Of a DNA stretch of 54,843 bases, positions 18,014 through 27,557 are shown one piece after another. Under the pieces are notes generated by a model that saw only the letters and a list, made by a program, of their open reading frames with translations, was not told the origin of the DNA and did not search any database. Position 1 is the first letter of the stretch. Each line of letters opens with the position of its first letter. The position numbers were made by a program, and so were the translations under genes. This DNA comes from CAYSCZ01 sp964429655 (lineage in GTDB: Bacteria > Bacteroidota > Bacteroidia > Cytophagales > Cyclobacteriaceae), in NCBI GenBank assembly GCA_964429655.1, contig CAYSCZ010000016.1, positions 1 to 54,843 of the forward strand. The letters run 5' to 3'.

Positions 18014-18434
18014 TGACTAAAAAATAATTCAAAGCTAGTTGGTATCCTGACAAGCCCAGACCAGAAATAATACCAACACAATGCTTACTTATGAAACTTT
18101 TTGATCTAAATGATTCCCGGGCAAAGATATTTGAAATATGCACTTCAATCACCGGGGCTGTCACCGCAGCGATGGCGTCAGCTATGGCTATGGAAGTATG
18201 GGTGTAGGCTGCAGCATTTAAAATTATACCGTTATATTCATAACCTACTTGTTGTATTTTTTCTACTAACCCACCCTCATGGTTAGATTGAAAATATTTA
18301 AGTTGCAGGGTATTAAATTTCATCTTTAGCCCTTCAAAATAATCTTCAAAATTTCTGCTTCCGTAGGTATCAACTTCCCGCTTTCCCAGTAAATTAAGAT
18401 TTGGCCCATTGATGATCATTATCTTCTTCTCCAT
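18006..18434 (-). CDS. aroQ: Type II 3-dehydroquinate dehydratase
   Basis: Shikimate-pathway enzyme of 142 residues that dehydrates 3-dehydroquinate. Diagnostic motifs are INGPNLNLLGKRE, DTYGS with the active Tyr, QSNHEGGLVEKIQ, NAAAYTHTSIAIADA and EVHISNIFARESFR. The frame is open to 18449, but MEKKIMIINGPN at 18434 fits the family start. It is divergent from xerD, with about 18 bp between the two chosen starts, so promoters must overlap the coding ends. Confidence 0.93.
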   Translation of the reverse strand: MEKKIMIINGPNLNLLGKREVDTYGSRNFEDYFEGLKMKFNTLQLKYFQSNHEGGLVEKIQQVGYEYNGIILNAAAYTHTSIAIADAIAAVTAPVIEVHISNIFARESFRSKSFISKHCVGIISGLGLSGYQLALNYFLVND

Positions 18435-18452
18435 ATGTATATTGCTCATATT

Positions 18453-19352
18453 ATGGATTGGGAATCATACATCAATCAATTTAAAAATTATCTTCAACTT
18501 GAGCGTTCCCTGGCAATAAATTCGGTCGATGCATATACTCAAGATATATCAAAGCTATATCAATTTCTTCATATGAAGCAAAGATTGGTTGATCCGATTG
18601 CTGTGACCCAGTTGGATTTACAGGATTTCATTGAGTACATTCATGAGTTAGGGATGTCACCTCATACCCAGGCAAGGATTTTATCAGGTATAAAATCGTT
18701 TTACAAATACCTGTTATTTGAAGGGATTATTAATAATGATCCTTCTTCTTTAATTGAAGCGCCAAAATTGGGAAGAAAGCTGCCCGATGTCTTGAGTTAT
18801 CACGAAATAGAGCGAATGTTTTCCAGTATAGACTTGTCACTTCCGGAAGGAGCCCGGAATCGGGCCATGTTGGAGGTATTATACAGTTCTGGGCTGAGGG
18901 TAAGTGAGTTAATTAATTTAAAAATAAGCAACATTCACAGTGATATTGGATTTTTAAGAATAACAGGTAAGGGTAATAAAGAGCGTTTGGTACCAATTGG
19001 CAGGGAGGCACTGAAGTTTTTAAATATTTATTTAATGGAGGTTCGAGTCCATTTAAACATTCAGGAGCACCACCAGGACTTTGCTTTTTTAAATAGAAGG
19101 GGAAAAAAACTGTCCAGGGTGATGGTTTTTATGATCATTAAAGATCTGGGGGCTTATGCCGGGATTAAAAAAAAAATTAGTCCACACACCTTCCGCCATT
19201 CTTTTGCAACGCACTTAATCGAAGGCGGTGCAGACCTCAGGGCTGTTCAGGAAATGCTAGGTCATGAGTCAATAACCACCACTGAGATTTATACCCACCT
19301 GGACAGGGATTACCTTAAACAAGTCATCATAGATTTTCATCCCAGAAACTAA
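18453..19352 (+). CDS. xerD: XerD-type tyrosine recombinase
   Basis: Site-specific recombinase of 299 residues, probably for chromosome dimer resolution with FtsK, which is encoded nearby. There is an N-terminal SAM-like core-binding domain (about 1-95) and a catalytic domain with Arg in SSGLRVSELINL, HTFRHSFATHL, LGHESITTTEIYTHL and nucleophile Tyr. The frame opens at 18435; MDWESYINQF at 18453 fits the family. An A10 run at 19167-19176 encodes IKKKI in frame. Confidence 0.92.
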   Translation: MDWESYINQFKNYLQLERSLAINSVDAYTQDISKLYQFLHMKQRLVDPIAVTQLDLQDFIEYIHELGMSPHTQARILSGIKSFYKYLLFEGIINNDPSSLIEAPKLGRKLPDVLSYHEIERMFSSIDLSLPEGARNRAMLEVLYSSGLRVSELINLKISNIHSDIGFLRITGKGNKERLVPIGREALKFLNIYLMEVRVHLNIQEHHQDFAFLNRRGKKLSRVMVFMIIKDLGAYAGIKKKISPHTFRHSFATHLIEGGADLRAVQEMLGHESITTTEIYTHLDRDYLKQVIIDFHPRN

Positions 19353-19354
19353 AA

Positions 19355-20374
19355 ATGTACGCATTAATTAAAAAGCTCTTATTTTCACTTCCACCGGAAC
19401 GGGCACATTATCTCACACTCATTCTTTTCTCTGTACTTATTGATTTGCCAATAATTGGTCCCGGGATTAAAAGTCTATTCCGATATGAAGACAGATCACT
19501 TGAAAAAGACCTTTGCGGGTTACACTTTAGGAACCCTGTTGGTTTGGCAGCTGGATTTGATAAGAATGCAAAATTTTTAAAAGTGTTTGACGCATTAGGT
19601 TTCGGATTTGTTGAGATTGGCACTGTGACACCTAAAGCGCAGCCAGGAAATCAAAAGCCCAGGCTTTTTAGACTGCCCAAGGATGAAGCCTTGATCAACC
19701 GGTTGGGCTTTAACAATGAAGGGGTTGAGTCAGTAATTAAAAATTTAAAAAAATATAAGGGCAGGGTAATCGTTGGAGGTAACATAGGTAAAAATAAAAT
19801 CACCCCAAATGAAAAAGCAGTTGACGATTACACTTATTGTTTTGAAAAATTATATGACCATGTTGATTATTTTACTGTCAATGTGAGTTCACCAAATACA
19901 CCTGGTTTAAGGTCACTACAGGAAAAAAAACCATTGAAAGAAATTCTGAATACATTGATGGGTATTAAAAGAAGCAAAGAGAATAGTAAGCCTGTATTTC
20001 TTAAAATAGCACCGGATCTAAGTGAAAATCAGCTGGATGATATCTTAGCGATTGTTATAGAAACTCAAATAGACGGTGTCATAGCGACCAATACAACAAT
20101 AGGCAGGGAAGAATTAAATACAGATAAAAAAACGATTGATAGAATTGCAAATGGTGGACTTAGCGGAAAACCTCTAAAGAAAAAATCCGACGAAGTAATT
20201 AACTATTTAGTGAAGAACTCTAAATTTCCTGTAATAGGTGTTGGAGGGATTTATGACCCACAGATAGCCAAAGAAAAAATGAATTTAGGATGCGATCTGA
20301 TACAACTTTATACCGGATTAATCTATCAGGGGCCATTTTTCATAAAAGCTATAAAAAAACAATTGGTGAATTGA
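19355..20374 (+). CDS. pyrD: Dihydroorotate dehydrogenase (quinone), class 2
   Basis: Membrane-associated flavoenzyme of 339 residues that oxidises dihydroorotate to orotate with quinone. The N-terminal amphipathic helix region (MYALIKKLLFSLPPERAHYL) marks class 2. Later motifs are NPVGLAAGFDKNAK, GFGFVEIGTVTPKAQPGN, NVSSPNTPGLRSLQ with catalytic Ser, ATNTT and VIGVGGI. It starts 2 bp after xerD; pyrF, the last pyrimidine step, lies 3.4 kb downstream on the same strand. Confidence 0.95.
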   Translation: MYALIKKLLFSLPPERAHYLTLILFSVLIDLPIIGPGIKSLFRYEDRSLEKDLCGLHFRNPVGLAAGFDKNAKFLKVFDALGFGFVEIGTVTPKAQPGNQKPRLFRLPKDEALINRLGFNNEGVESVIKNLKKYKGRVIVGGNIGKNKITPNEKAVDDYTYCFEKLYDHVDYFTVNVSSPNTPGLRSLQEKKPLKEILNTLMGIKRSKENSKPVFLKIAPDLSENQLDDILAIVIETQIDGVIATNTTIGREELNTDKKTIDRIANGGLSGKPLKKKSDEVINYLVKNSKFPVIGVGGIYDPQIAKEKMNLGCDLIQLYTGLIYQGPFFIKAIKKQLVN

Positions 20375-20430
20375 TTTATACTTACCCCTCTTATTTATTC
20401 CAGAAAATCCAATTATCTAAATGCAAATCC

Positions 20431-20446
20431 TAATTTTGTATTTTTG
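20431..20446 (+). promoter_or_regulatory. Overlapping -7 promoter elements upstream of ftsK
   Basis: TAATTTTG (20431-20438) and TATTTTTG (20439-20446) both match TAnnTTTG and lie 10-26 bp before the ftsK start at 20457. No clear -33 motif was assigned. Confidence 0.45.
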
Positions 20447-20456
20447 AGAAAGTTGT

Positions 20457-23060
20457 ATGGCAAAAAATACTTACAAATCACCTAAAAATAAAAAGAAACG
20501 ACCAACAGAGCCTAAAAAGCGGAAGGTGCTGGATAAAAGGTTCAGGCTGGCTTTTGGGTTTTTATTGCTTGCCATAAGCATCTTCCTGTTTTTTGCATTC
20601 ATATCCTACTTATTTTCCGGGAAAGCAGATCAAAGCATTGTTGAAAGTGTGGCAGCCGAGGATATAAAAGAAATCAGGTCGGAAACCAACAATTTTTTTG
20701 GATTAATTGGTGCTGTTTCATCTTATTATTTCATCTTCAAATGGTTTGGACTGGCTTCATTTGTTATTCCTCCATTCTTATTCATTTTAAGCATTAAAAT
20801 TCTTTCTGATGTAGCGGTACTTTCCATAGTTAAAGCCTTTTATTTTACTTTTTTCGTTCTGTTATGGGTCAGCACCTCATTTGGCAGTTATTTGATTTAC
20901 ACCGATGGGGCCGGGGCGATGGGATATTTAAGTGGGGCTATTGGCTATGAGTTGGCACTATTTCTTGATGGTTTATTAGGATGGGGATTGATACTTTTAT
21001 TGTTTCTGTCATTAGCCATATTCATAATTTACTTTTTTAATATTGATCGTTTAATTAGTCTTTCTATCACGCTTCCAAAAATTGATACAAAAGGAATTGC
21101 CAGGATTATTGATGATATGAAATGGAAGCGCGATAGTAAAGAATTGGACACTATCATCAGGAGTGTGAAAGAAGAAGTGGAAAATGAAGAAAATGAAGCC
21201 GATAATCAGGAGGAGGTAAGTGAAATAGAAACCTGGACGGTTATAAAAAAGCCAGCCAAAAAAGTAAAAATTCAAGAGAATAAGGACATTCAGTTAGATG
21301 TTCATCAAGAACCAGAACCAAAAGAGCAAGGTATAAGGCAAGAAAATAAAAAAACACCTCCAGAGCGTTCTTCCGTTTCTAATGTCACATTCATAAAACC
21401 GGGTAATAAGGAAATGCCGCAGGATGAAACACATCATCAAAGCCAGGGGAACCATGTGAAAGAAGAGGGTGATGAGGAGGAAATTGAGCTGGTGGTAGAA
21501 CAAAGTCAATCTAATGAAGAAGACGACCATCAAATCGTTGAAAACGTCAACTACGATCCTACTCTTGACTTGCCAAATTATAAATACCCGGATGTTGACC
21601 TGCTCAATGATCATCCGGACAAAAAAGGAAAGGTTACCAAAGAGGAGTTAGAGCGCAATAAGGATAATATTGTTGAGACACTGATAAATTTTAAGATCGG
21701 TATATCAAGCATCAAAGCAACCATTGGACCGACGGTGACCCTTTATGAGATTATACCCGAGGCGGGTGTGAAAATATCTAAAATTAAAAACCTTGAAGAT
21801 GATATAGCATTAAGCCTTTCTGCATTGGGGATAAGGATCATAGCACCAATACCTGGAAAAGGTACCATCGGTATCGAAGTACCCAATCGAAACCGTGAAC
21901 TGGTGGATATTAAATCGGTACTTAATACGGAAAAGTTTATGGAGAGCGACAAGGAACTTCCGGTTGTTTTAGGTAAAACCATCTCCAATGACCTATACAT
22001 CACAGACCTGACTAAAATGCCCCACCTGCTGGTTGCAGGTGCTACAGGTCAGGGTAAGTCTGTGGGGATAAACGTACTTTTAAGTTCTTTGCTATATAAA
22101 AAACATCCCTCCCAATTAAAATTTGTACTCGTAGATCCCAAGAAAGTAGAATTGACACTTTTCAATAAAATTGAAAGACATTTTTTGGCTAAACTACCGG
22201 ATAGTGAAGAGGCTATAATTACGGATACAAAAAAAGTGGTTAATACCCTAAATTCATTGTGTATTGAGATGGATAGCCGATATGATCTGCTGAAGGAAGC
22301 GCATTGCAGAAACTTGAAAGAATACAATAAAAAATTTGTTAACAGGCAATTAAATCCTAAAAAAGGCCATCGGTTTCTTCCTTATATTGTCCTCGTCATT
22401 GATGAATTATCAGACCTGATGATGACCGCCGGTAAGGAGATCGAAACACCAATAGCCAGGATTGCTCAATTAGCCAGGGCAGTTGGCATACATTTAATTG
22501 TAGCCACTCAGAGGCCATCTGTCAACGTTATTACAGGTATTATCAAAGCTAATTTTCCTGCCAGGTTATCCTATCGTGTTACCTCAAAAGTTGATTCCAG
22601 AACAATATTGGATATGGGTGGAGCAGAACAACTTATTGGCATGGGAGATATGCTGCTGTCCAGTGGTTCCGAGGTGATTAGAATGCAATGTCCATTTATT
22701 GATACAGATGAAGTTGAGCGGGTATGTGAATATATCGGCAGCCAGAGAGGTTATCATGATGCTTATCTCTTACCGGAATATGTTGGTGATGATGAAGGAA
22801 ACGATATTGGAGCTGTAAATCTTGATGAACGCGATAGCCTGTTTGATGATGCCGCAAGGTTAATCGTTATGCATCAGCAAGGGTCTACTTCCTTAATCCA
22901 GCGCAAGATGAAATTAGGGTATAATCGAGCGGGAAGATTGATTGATCAATTGGAGGCGGCAGGTATTGTGGGCCCTTTTGAAGGAAGTAAAGCCAGGGAG
23001 GTTTTAATCTCAGATGAATATAGTTTGGAACAATTATTGATTAACTTAAATTCTAAATAG
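20457..23060 (+). CDS. ftsK: DNA translocase FtsK/SpoIIIE
   Basis: Septal DNA pump of 867 residues. A basic N-terminus precedes four to five membrane segments (about 28-200), then a low-complexity acidic linker (about 225-380) and the RecA-like motor with Walker A GATGQGKSVGINV (near 530) and Walker B VLVIDELSDLMM (near 645). The C-terminal gamma winged helix, SLIQRKMKLGYNRAGRLID onward, reads chromosome polarity signals and activates XerCD. It is compact but complete. Confidence 0.95.
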   Translation: MAKNTYKSPKNKKKRPTEPKKRKVLDKRFRLAFGFLLLAISIFLFFAFISYLFSGKADQSIVESVAAEDIKEIRSETNNFFGLIGAVSSYYFIFKWFGLASFVIPPFLFILSIKILSDVAVLSIVKAFYFTFFVLLWVSTSFGSYLIYTDGAGAMGYLSGAIGYELALFLDGLLGWGLILLLFLSLAIFIIYFFNIDRLISLSITLPKIDTKGIARIIDDMKWKRDSKELDTIIRSVKEEVENEENEADNQEEVSEIETWTVIKKPAKKVKIQENKDIQLDVHQEPEPKEQGIRQENKKTPPERSSVSNVTFIKPGNKEMPQDETHHQSQGNHVKEEGDEEEIELVVEQSQSNEEDDHQIVENVNYDPTLDLPNYKYPDVDLLNDHPDKKGKVTKEELERNKDNIVETLINFKIGISSIKATIGPTVTLYEIIPEAGVKISKIKNLEDDIALSLSALGIRIIAPIPGKGTIGIEVPNRNRELVDIKSVLNTEKFMESDKELPVVLGKTISNDLYITDLTKMPHLLVAGATGQGKSVGINVLLSSLLYKKHPSQLKFVLVDPKKVELTLFNKIERHFLAKLPDSEEAIITDTKKVVNTLNSLCIEMDSRYDLLKEAHCRNLKEYNKKFVNRQLNPKKGHRFLPYIVLVIDELSDLMMTAGKEIETPIARIAQLARAVGIHLIVATQRPSVNVITGIIKANFPARLSYRVTSKVDSRTILDMGGAEQLIGMGDMLLSSGSEVIRMQCPFIDTDEVERVCEYIGSQRGYHDAYLLPEYVGDDEGNDIGAVNLDERDSLFDDAARLIVMHQQGSTSLIQRKMKLGYNRAGRLIDQLEAAGIVGPFEGSKAREVLISDEYSLEQLLINLNSK

Positions 23061-23078
23061 AAATAACAAAATCACATA

Positions 23079-23714
23079 ATGAAAATTTTAATATCCTTCC
23101 TTATCAGTTATTTTATTTTAACAAGTGCATCATTTGCTCAATACGATTCAAAAGCCAAGGCTATTCTGGACGCCATGAGCGCAAAATATAAGGCTATGCC
23201 AGCTTTTAGCGCTGATTTCCTTTACACACTGTCAAATCCAGATGAAGATCTGGACGAAAATTTTGAAGGACAGATATCCGTAAAAGATGATAAATATCGG
23301 TTAGAGACAGAATCCCAGATGGTCATTAACGATGGTGAGACCGTTTGGACCTACCTTCCTGAGGTTAATGAGGTTAACATTTCTGAATATGATCCGGAGG
23401 AACAGGAAATATCTTTGTCTAATATATTTTCATTATACCAAGAAGGTTTCAAATATCTCTTTTTAGAATTGTCTGAGGATGGTACCATAAACGTTATAGA
23501 CCTGGTGCCGGAAGATAAAAACCTATCTTATTTTAAGATTAGAATGCGAATCACAAATAAAAATGAACTGAAATCCTTTAAAATTTTTGATAAAAACGGG
23601 AATAAATATATTTATGAAGTCAAAAATTTTGAGGAAATGAACAATTTAGAGAATTCGTATTTTACTTTTGATGTAGCAGAATATGAGGACGTAGAGGTGA
23701 TAGATTTTAGATAA
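23079..23714 (+). CDS. lolA: Outer-membrane lipoprotein carrier LolA family protein
   Basis: Periplasmic protein of 211 residues with signal peptide 1-20 (ending SASFAQ). The body follows LolA: AKAILDAMSAKYKAMPAFSA, DFLYTLSNPDED, RLETESQMVINDGETVWTYL and VNEVNISEYDPEE, building the half-barrel that carries lipoproteins from LolCDE to the outer membrane. It lies 18 bp after ftsK, a neighbourhood also usual in other bacteria. Confidence 0.88.
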   Translation: MKILISFLISYFILTSASFAQYDSKAKAILDAMSAKYKAMPAFSADFLYTLSNPDEDLDENFEGQISVKDDKYRLETESQMVINDGETVWTYLPEVNEVNISEYDPEEQEISLSNIFSLYQEGFKYLFLELSEDGTINVIDLVPEDKNLSYFKIRMRITNKNELKSFKIFDKNGNKYIYEVKNFEEMNNLENSYFTFDVAEYEDVEVIDFR

Positions 23715-23737
23715 TAATTACTTTCTATTTTAGTAAG

Positions 23738-24555
23738 ATGAATAAAAAAGAACTTTTCAGCCAGATCAAAAAAAAAATTCTTATCTGTGCATTGGCCTAG
23801 ATGCTGATATAAACAAGATTCCTGCGCATCTCTTATATGAGGAAGATCCGATCTTTGAATTTAATAAGCAGATCATAGAAGCCACAAATGAATACTGTGT
23901 AGCCTATAAGCTAAACCTTGCATTTTATGAAGCACAAGGTCATAAAGGCTGGCAATCACTAGAAAAAACACTTGATTACATACCTAAGGATATTTTTACA
24001 ATAGCTGATGCAAAAAGAGGTGATATCGGCAACACCTCTAAAAAGTATGCCAAAGCATTTTTTGAGCAGCTGAATTTTGATTGTCTCACCATTAATCCTT
24101 ACATGGGTGAGGATTCAGTTAGTCCTTATCTTGAGCATTCAGGTAAATGGGTTGCTTTGCTGGCCCTGACCTCTAACCGGAGCTCAGCGGACTTTCAGGA
24201 CCTTAAACTTGAAAATGGTCATAACCTTTATGAAGAAATCATCAGAATATCCAGAAATTGGGGGAGTGATCAGAATACAATTTATGTGGTTGGGGCAACG
24301 AAATCAGAAAGATTAAATAAGGTCAGAGCAATCATTCCCAATCATTTATTAATCATACCCGGAGTAGGTGCCCAGGGTGGTGATTTAAAATCGGTCTCTG
24401 AGCAAGGCATGAACTCCAACTGTGGATTATTGGTCAACTCCTCCCGCGGGATCATTTATTCCAGGGATGGCCGAGATTTTGCAAAAGCAGCTAAAAATGC
24501 TGCCAGAGATGTACAACAACATATGGAAGAATATCTCCAGCTTTTTATGAAATGA
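23738..24555 (+). pseudogene. pyrF: Orotidine 5'-phosphate decarboxylase, frame broken at an A10 run
   Basis: Final enzyme of UMP synthesis, long (type 2) subfamily. Translation from 23738 reads MNKKELFSQIKKK and then meets TAG at 23798. One extra A in the A10 run (23768-23777), or a -1 shift, joins it to SYLCIGLDADINKIPAHLL and an otherwise intact chain of 272 residues in all, with catalytic DAKRGDIGNT and NPYMGEDS. No other lesion is seen, so this may be a sequencing error, a recent mutation, or slippage-rescued expression; it is typed as pseudogene only because the frame is broken. It overlaps the next gene by 4 bp. Confidence 0.85.
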
Positions 24556-25835
24556 AAGAAGAATTTTTGCATCATATCTGGCAATTTCAAAAGTTTGAAA
24601 AACAAAGCCTTAAAACTACTGAAGGTCTTGATCTCAACATCATCCAACCAGGTATAGCCAATCATAATGCAGGACCTGACTTTCTAAATGCAAAAATTCA
24701 AATCGACAATGTCGAACTTTACGGCCATGTAGAAATTCATATTAATTCAAAGGACTGGAAAGGGCACAATCACCACTCAGATGAAAGTTATAACGCGGTC
24801 ATACTTCATGTGGTCTGGAATAATGGTCTGATGGCCAAGAGGCGGGATGATACCAATATACCTACACTGGAGATCAAAAACCTGGTAGATATCAGGCTTT
24901 ATGACCATTACACTGCATTTCTTAATTCGCAGCAAAAGATTCCTTGTGCTAACCAGATCAATAAGGTGCCGCTCATTGAGGTTGAAAAAATGAAGGAGCG
25001 GGCCCTGATTTCCAGGCTCCAGCATAAAAATGAATGGATTAAGGCTGTATTGATAAAAAATAACTTTGATTGGGAAGAGACCAGCTATCAAATCTTAGGA
25101 CGAAACTTTGGTTTTAAGGTTAACCAGGACAGCTTTTTTGATTTGACAGCCTCCCTACCGCTTAAGATCATAAGAAAACATCATGATCAACTGGTACAAC
25201 TTGAATCGCTATTATTTGGACAAGCTGGATTCCTGGAGGATTTAAATTTAGGTCAGGATTACCAAAAACAATTAAAAGACGAGTACCGGTTCTTAAAAAG
25301 AAAATATGGTTTGATTAATAGCATTAACCTGTCACAATGGAAATTTTCCAAAATTCGTCCATCGAACTTCCCATCACTGCGCATTGCTCAATTTGCTTCG
25401 GTTTTAAACAGTATTCCCAATATTTTTTCACTATTTATAGACGGAGATATAGAGGAAATCAAGAAGAAGTTAAAAATTAAAACCTCAGAATATTGGAGAA
25501 ATCATTATGACTTCGGGAAGTCCTGGAAGTCAAAAATTCAATACCTGGGTAAAGCTTCCATTGAAAACCTTATAATTAATACCACTGTTCCTTTGCTTTT
25601 CATTTATGGGGATGAAACAAATGACGATAGATATAAAGAAAAAGCCCTTGATGCCTTGCAAAAAGTAGCCTCTGAAAATAACAACATAATCCGCTTTTGG
25701 AGATCTATCGGGGTACCATCAAAAAATGCTTATGATAGCCAGTCAGTAATATCGTTGTACAATTTTTACTGTAAAAACAAACTTTGCCTTAACTGCTCGG
25801 TTGGGAATAAATTGATTGGATTCCATCCGACTTGA
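24552..25835 (+). CDS. DUF2851 family protein
   Basis: Protein of 427 residues of the DUF2851 family, common in Bacteroidota and without known function. Typical blocks are EEFLHHIWQFQKFE at the N-terminus, IIQPGIANHNAGPDFLNAKI, VELYGHVEIHINSKDWKGHNH with AVILHVVWNN, and a C-terminal CxxxxCxxC-like cluster (CKNKLCLNCSVG) that could bind metal. It is cytosolic (no signal) and starts within the pyrF stop region. The histidine-rich N-terminal block suggests a hydrolase or nuclease fold, but this is not established. Confidence 0.85.
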   Translation: MKEEFLHHIWQFQKFEKQSLKTTEGLDLNIIQPGIANHNAGPDFLNAKIQIDNVELYGHVEIHINSKDWKGHNHHSDESYNAVILHVVWNNGLMAKRRDDTNIPTLEIKNLVDIRLYDHYTAFLNSQQKIPCANQINKVPLIEVEKMKERALISRLQHKNEWIKAVLIKNNFDWEETSYQILGRNFGFKVNQDSFFDLTASLPLKIIRKHHDQLVQLESLLFGQAGFLEDLNLGQDYQKQLKDEYRFLKRKYGLINSINLSQWKFSKIRPSNFPSLRIAQFASVLNSIPNIFSLFIDGDIEEIKKKLKIKTSEYWRNHYDFGKSWKSKIQYLGKASIENLIINTTVPLLFIYGDETNDDRYKEKALDALQKVASENNNIIRFWRSIGVPSKNAYDSQSVISLYNFYCKNKLCLNCSVGNKLIGFHPT

Positions 25836-25867
25836 GGTCAAGGCTTTTCATTCAGTGAATTACCATC

Positions 25868-25876
25868 TAGCTTTGT
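25868..25876 (+). promoter_or_regulatory. -7 promoter element upstream of the NeuD-like gene
   Basis: TAGCTTTGT matches TAnnTTTG and ends 15 bp before the ATG at 25892, in the 56-bp gap after DUF2851. A TTTTC stretch roughly 20 bp upstream may act as -33. Confidence 0.45.
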
Positions 25877-25891
25877 GTATCAATTAAAATT

Positions 25892-26527
25892 ATGGATAAA
25901 CCTGTACTTATTTTCGGAGCAAAAAGTTTTGGCAAGGCGTCACTGGATATTTTTTTAAGTAATGGAAACATTGTTTATGGATTCCTGGAAGAAGATAAAT
26001 CAACCCATGGGAAAGAAATAAACGACATACCTGTATTAGGTGATATATCTGATAAACAATTTTTAGATTTATTGGGAGATAAATGCGACGCATTTGTTGG
26101 GATAAGTGAAATTGATACTCGTTTGGAAATAATCGAAAAGTTGATAGGCAATCTGAAAGTTATGCCCATCAACGCAATACATAAACATACATCCATAGCC
26201 CGTACGGCAGTATTAAGTCATGGTGGCTTTTTTAACAGCGGTGTGATTGTTGGAGCAAATGCGTTTGTTGGTAACCACTGTGTGTTAAATGCTGGTAGTG
26301 TTCTTGATTTTGAATCCAGGCTAGGGCAGTACGTTGAGTTAGGGGCAGGGTGTGTTGTTAATTCGTCTGTTGAAATAGAAGACAACGTATTTATTGGATC
26401 CGGAGCTGTGGTTGTATCCGGGGTAAAAATAGGCCAGGGCGCTAAAATTGGTGCGGGATCACTAGTAATCTCTGATGTCGGGAAAAATCAAACTGTTTTT
26501 GGTAATCCTGCTAAAGTTGTTGAATAA
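25892..26527 (+). CDS. NeuD/PglD-like sugar O-acyltransferase
   Basis: Acyltransferase of 211 residues with an N-terminal Rossmann-like nucleotide-sugar domain (PVLIFGAKSFGKASLDIFL, 1-80) and a C-terminal left-handed beta helix with hexapeptide repeats such as VIVGANAFVGNHCVLNAGSV and IGQGAKIGAGSLV (about 110-205), ending FGNPAKVV. The family N- or O-acetylates amino sugars with acetyl-CoA. No sugar gene cluster is adjacent, so its substrate is unknown. It has its own likely promoter. Confidence 0.82.
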   Translation: MDKPVLIFGAKSFGKASLDIFLSNGNIVYGFLEEDKSTHGKEINDIPVLGDISDKQFLDLLGDKCDAFVGISEIDTRLEIIEKLIGNLKVMPINAIHKHTSIARTAVLSHGGFFNSGVIVGANAFVGNHCVLNAGSVLDFESRLGQYVELGAGCVVNSSVEIEDNVFIGSGAVVVSGVKIGQGAKIGAGSLVISDVGKNQTVFGNPAKVVE

Positions 26528-26585
26528 GTAGAAGAATTGAGTTATTTTCATAAATAAACACCCTGATTGAAACAGGGACTGTAAT

Positions 26586-27551
26586 ATGCATAATTATTAT
26601 ATCTTACTTTACTACTGCTATACCGATATTGATGATCCGGAAGATTTTAGGGAATCACACCATCTTTTTTGTATATCGCATGATTTAAAGGGTAGAATCA
26701 TTGTCGCCTCAGAGGGTATTAATGGCACAATATCAGGACTTAAAGAAAATTGCGGGATTTATATGGATGCCATGAAAAATGATCCCAGGTTCCAGGGCAT
26801 CGATTTTAAAATCGAACCGGCTACTGATCACGCATTCAAAAAACTCAATGTGCGGGTAAAGCCAGAGATCGTTCACTCCAGCCTGTCCCACATGGATCCG
26901 AGAAAAAAATCCGGCAGATACATAGAGCCCTCAGAATTTAAACAGATACTAAAAAATAAAGATGAGGATACGGTGATATTAGATGTTAGGTCTACCTACG
27001 AACATTTAGTAGGGAGATTTAAAAATGCCAAGACCCTGGATATTGAAAACTTCAGGGATTTTCCGGAGAAAGTCAAAGCGCTTGAAGTCTACAAAGACAA
27101 AAAAATAATTACTTATTGTACCGGTGGGATAAAATGTGAGAAGGCAAGTTCTTTCCTTTTAGAAAACGGGTTTGAAAATGTTTATCAGTTACATGGAGGT
27201 ATTATAAAATATGGCATCGAAGAAAAGGGAGAAGATTTTGAAGGAAAGTGTTACGTTTTTGACAGCCGGGTTGTAGCTGAGGTTAATAAAGTGAATCCAT
27301 CGGTTATATCCAGGTGCTATGTTACGGGTGATCCTTGTGATAGAATGGTTAACTGCGCCAACCCGCATTGTAATAAGCACATACCATTGTCTGAAAGCGG
27401 TGCAAAAATATACGATGGTTGTTGCTCTGGAGAATGCATGAATAATCCGGATGCAAGGCCTTATAACGGGACGGGTTATTATCAAAAAGAATTGAATGGA
27501 TATAATCCCTATCGTAGGGCCAAAAGAAAAAGCAAAGACCAGGTAGCCTAG
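26586..27551 (+). CDS. trhO: tRNA uridine(34) hydroxylase, rhodanese domain
   Basis: Protein of 321 residues (formerly YceA) that hydroxylates wobble U34 of tRNA. It shows the N-terminal ferredoxin-like part with SEGINGTISG and the KPEIVHSSL block, and the rhodanese domain with VILDVRSTYEHLVGRF and active Cys in TYCTGGIKCEKAS. The C-terminal Cys/His cluster (CANPHCNKH, CCSGECM) is also typical. It ends 6 bp before the nucleoside phosphorylase gene. Confidence 0.92.
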   Translation: MHNYYILLYYCYTDIDDPEDFRESHHLFCISHDLKGRIIVASEGINGTISGLKENCGIYMDAMKNDPRFQGIDFKIEPATDHAFKKLNVRVKPEIVHSSLSHMDPRKKSGRYIEPSEFKQILKNKDEDTVILDVRSTYEHLVGRFKNAKTLDIENFRDFPEKVKALEVYKDKKIITYCTGGIKCEKASSFLLENGFENVYQLHGGIIKYGIEEKGEDFEGKCYVFDSRVVAEVNKVNPSVISRCYVTGDPCDRMVNCANPHCNKHIPLSESGAKIYDGCCSGECMNNPDARPYNGTGYYQKELNGYNPYRRAKRKSKDQVA

Positions 27552-27557
27552 TGTATA

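Noticed and set aside
26561..26577. CCCTG/CAGGG hairpin before trhO as a terminator
   Set aside because: Only five base pairs and no T run, and it lies within 10 bp of the next start.
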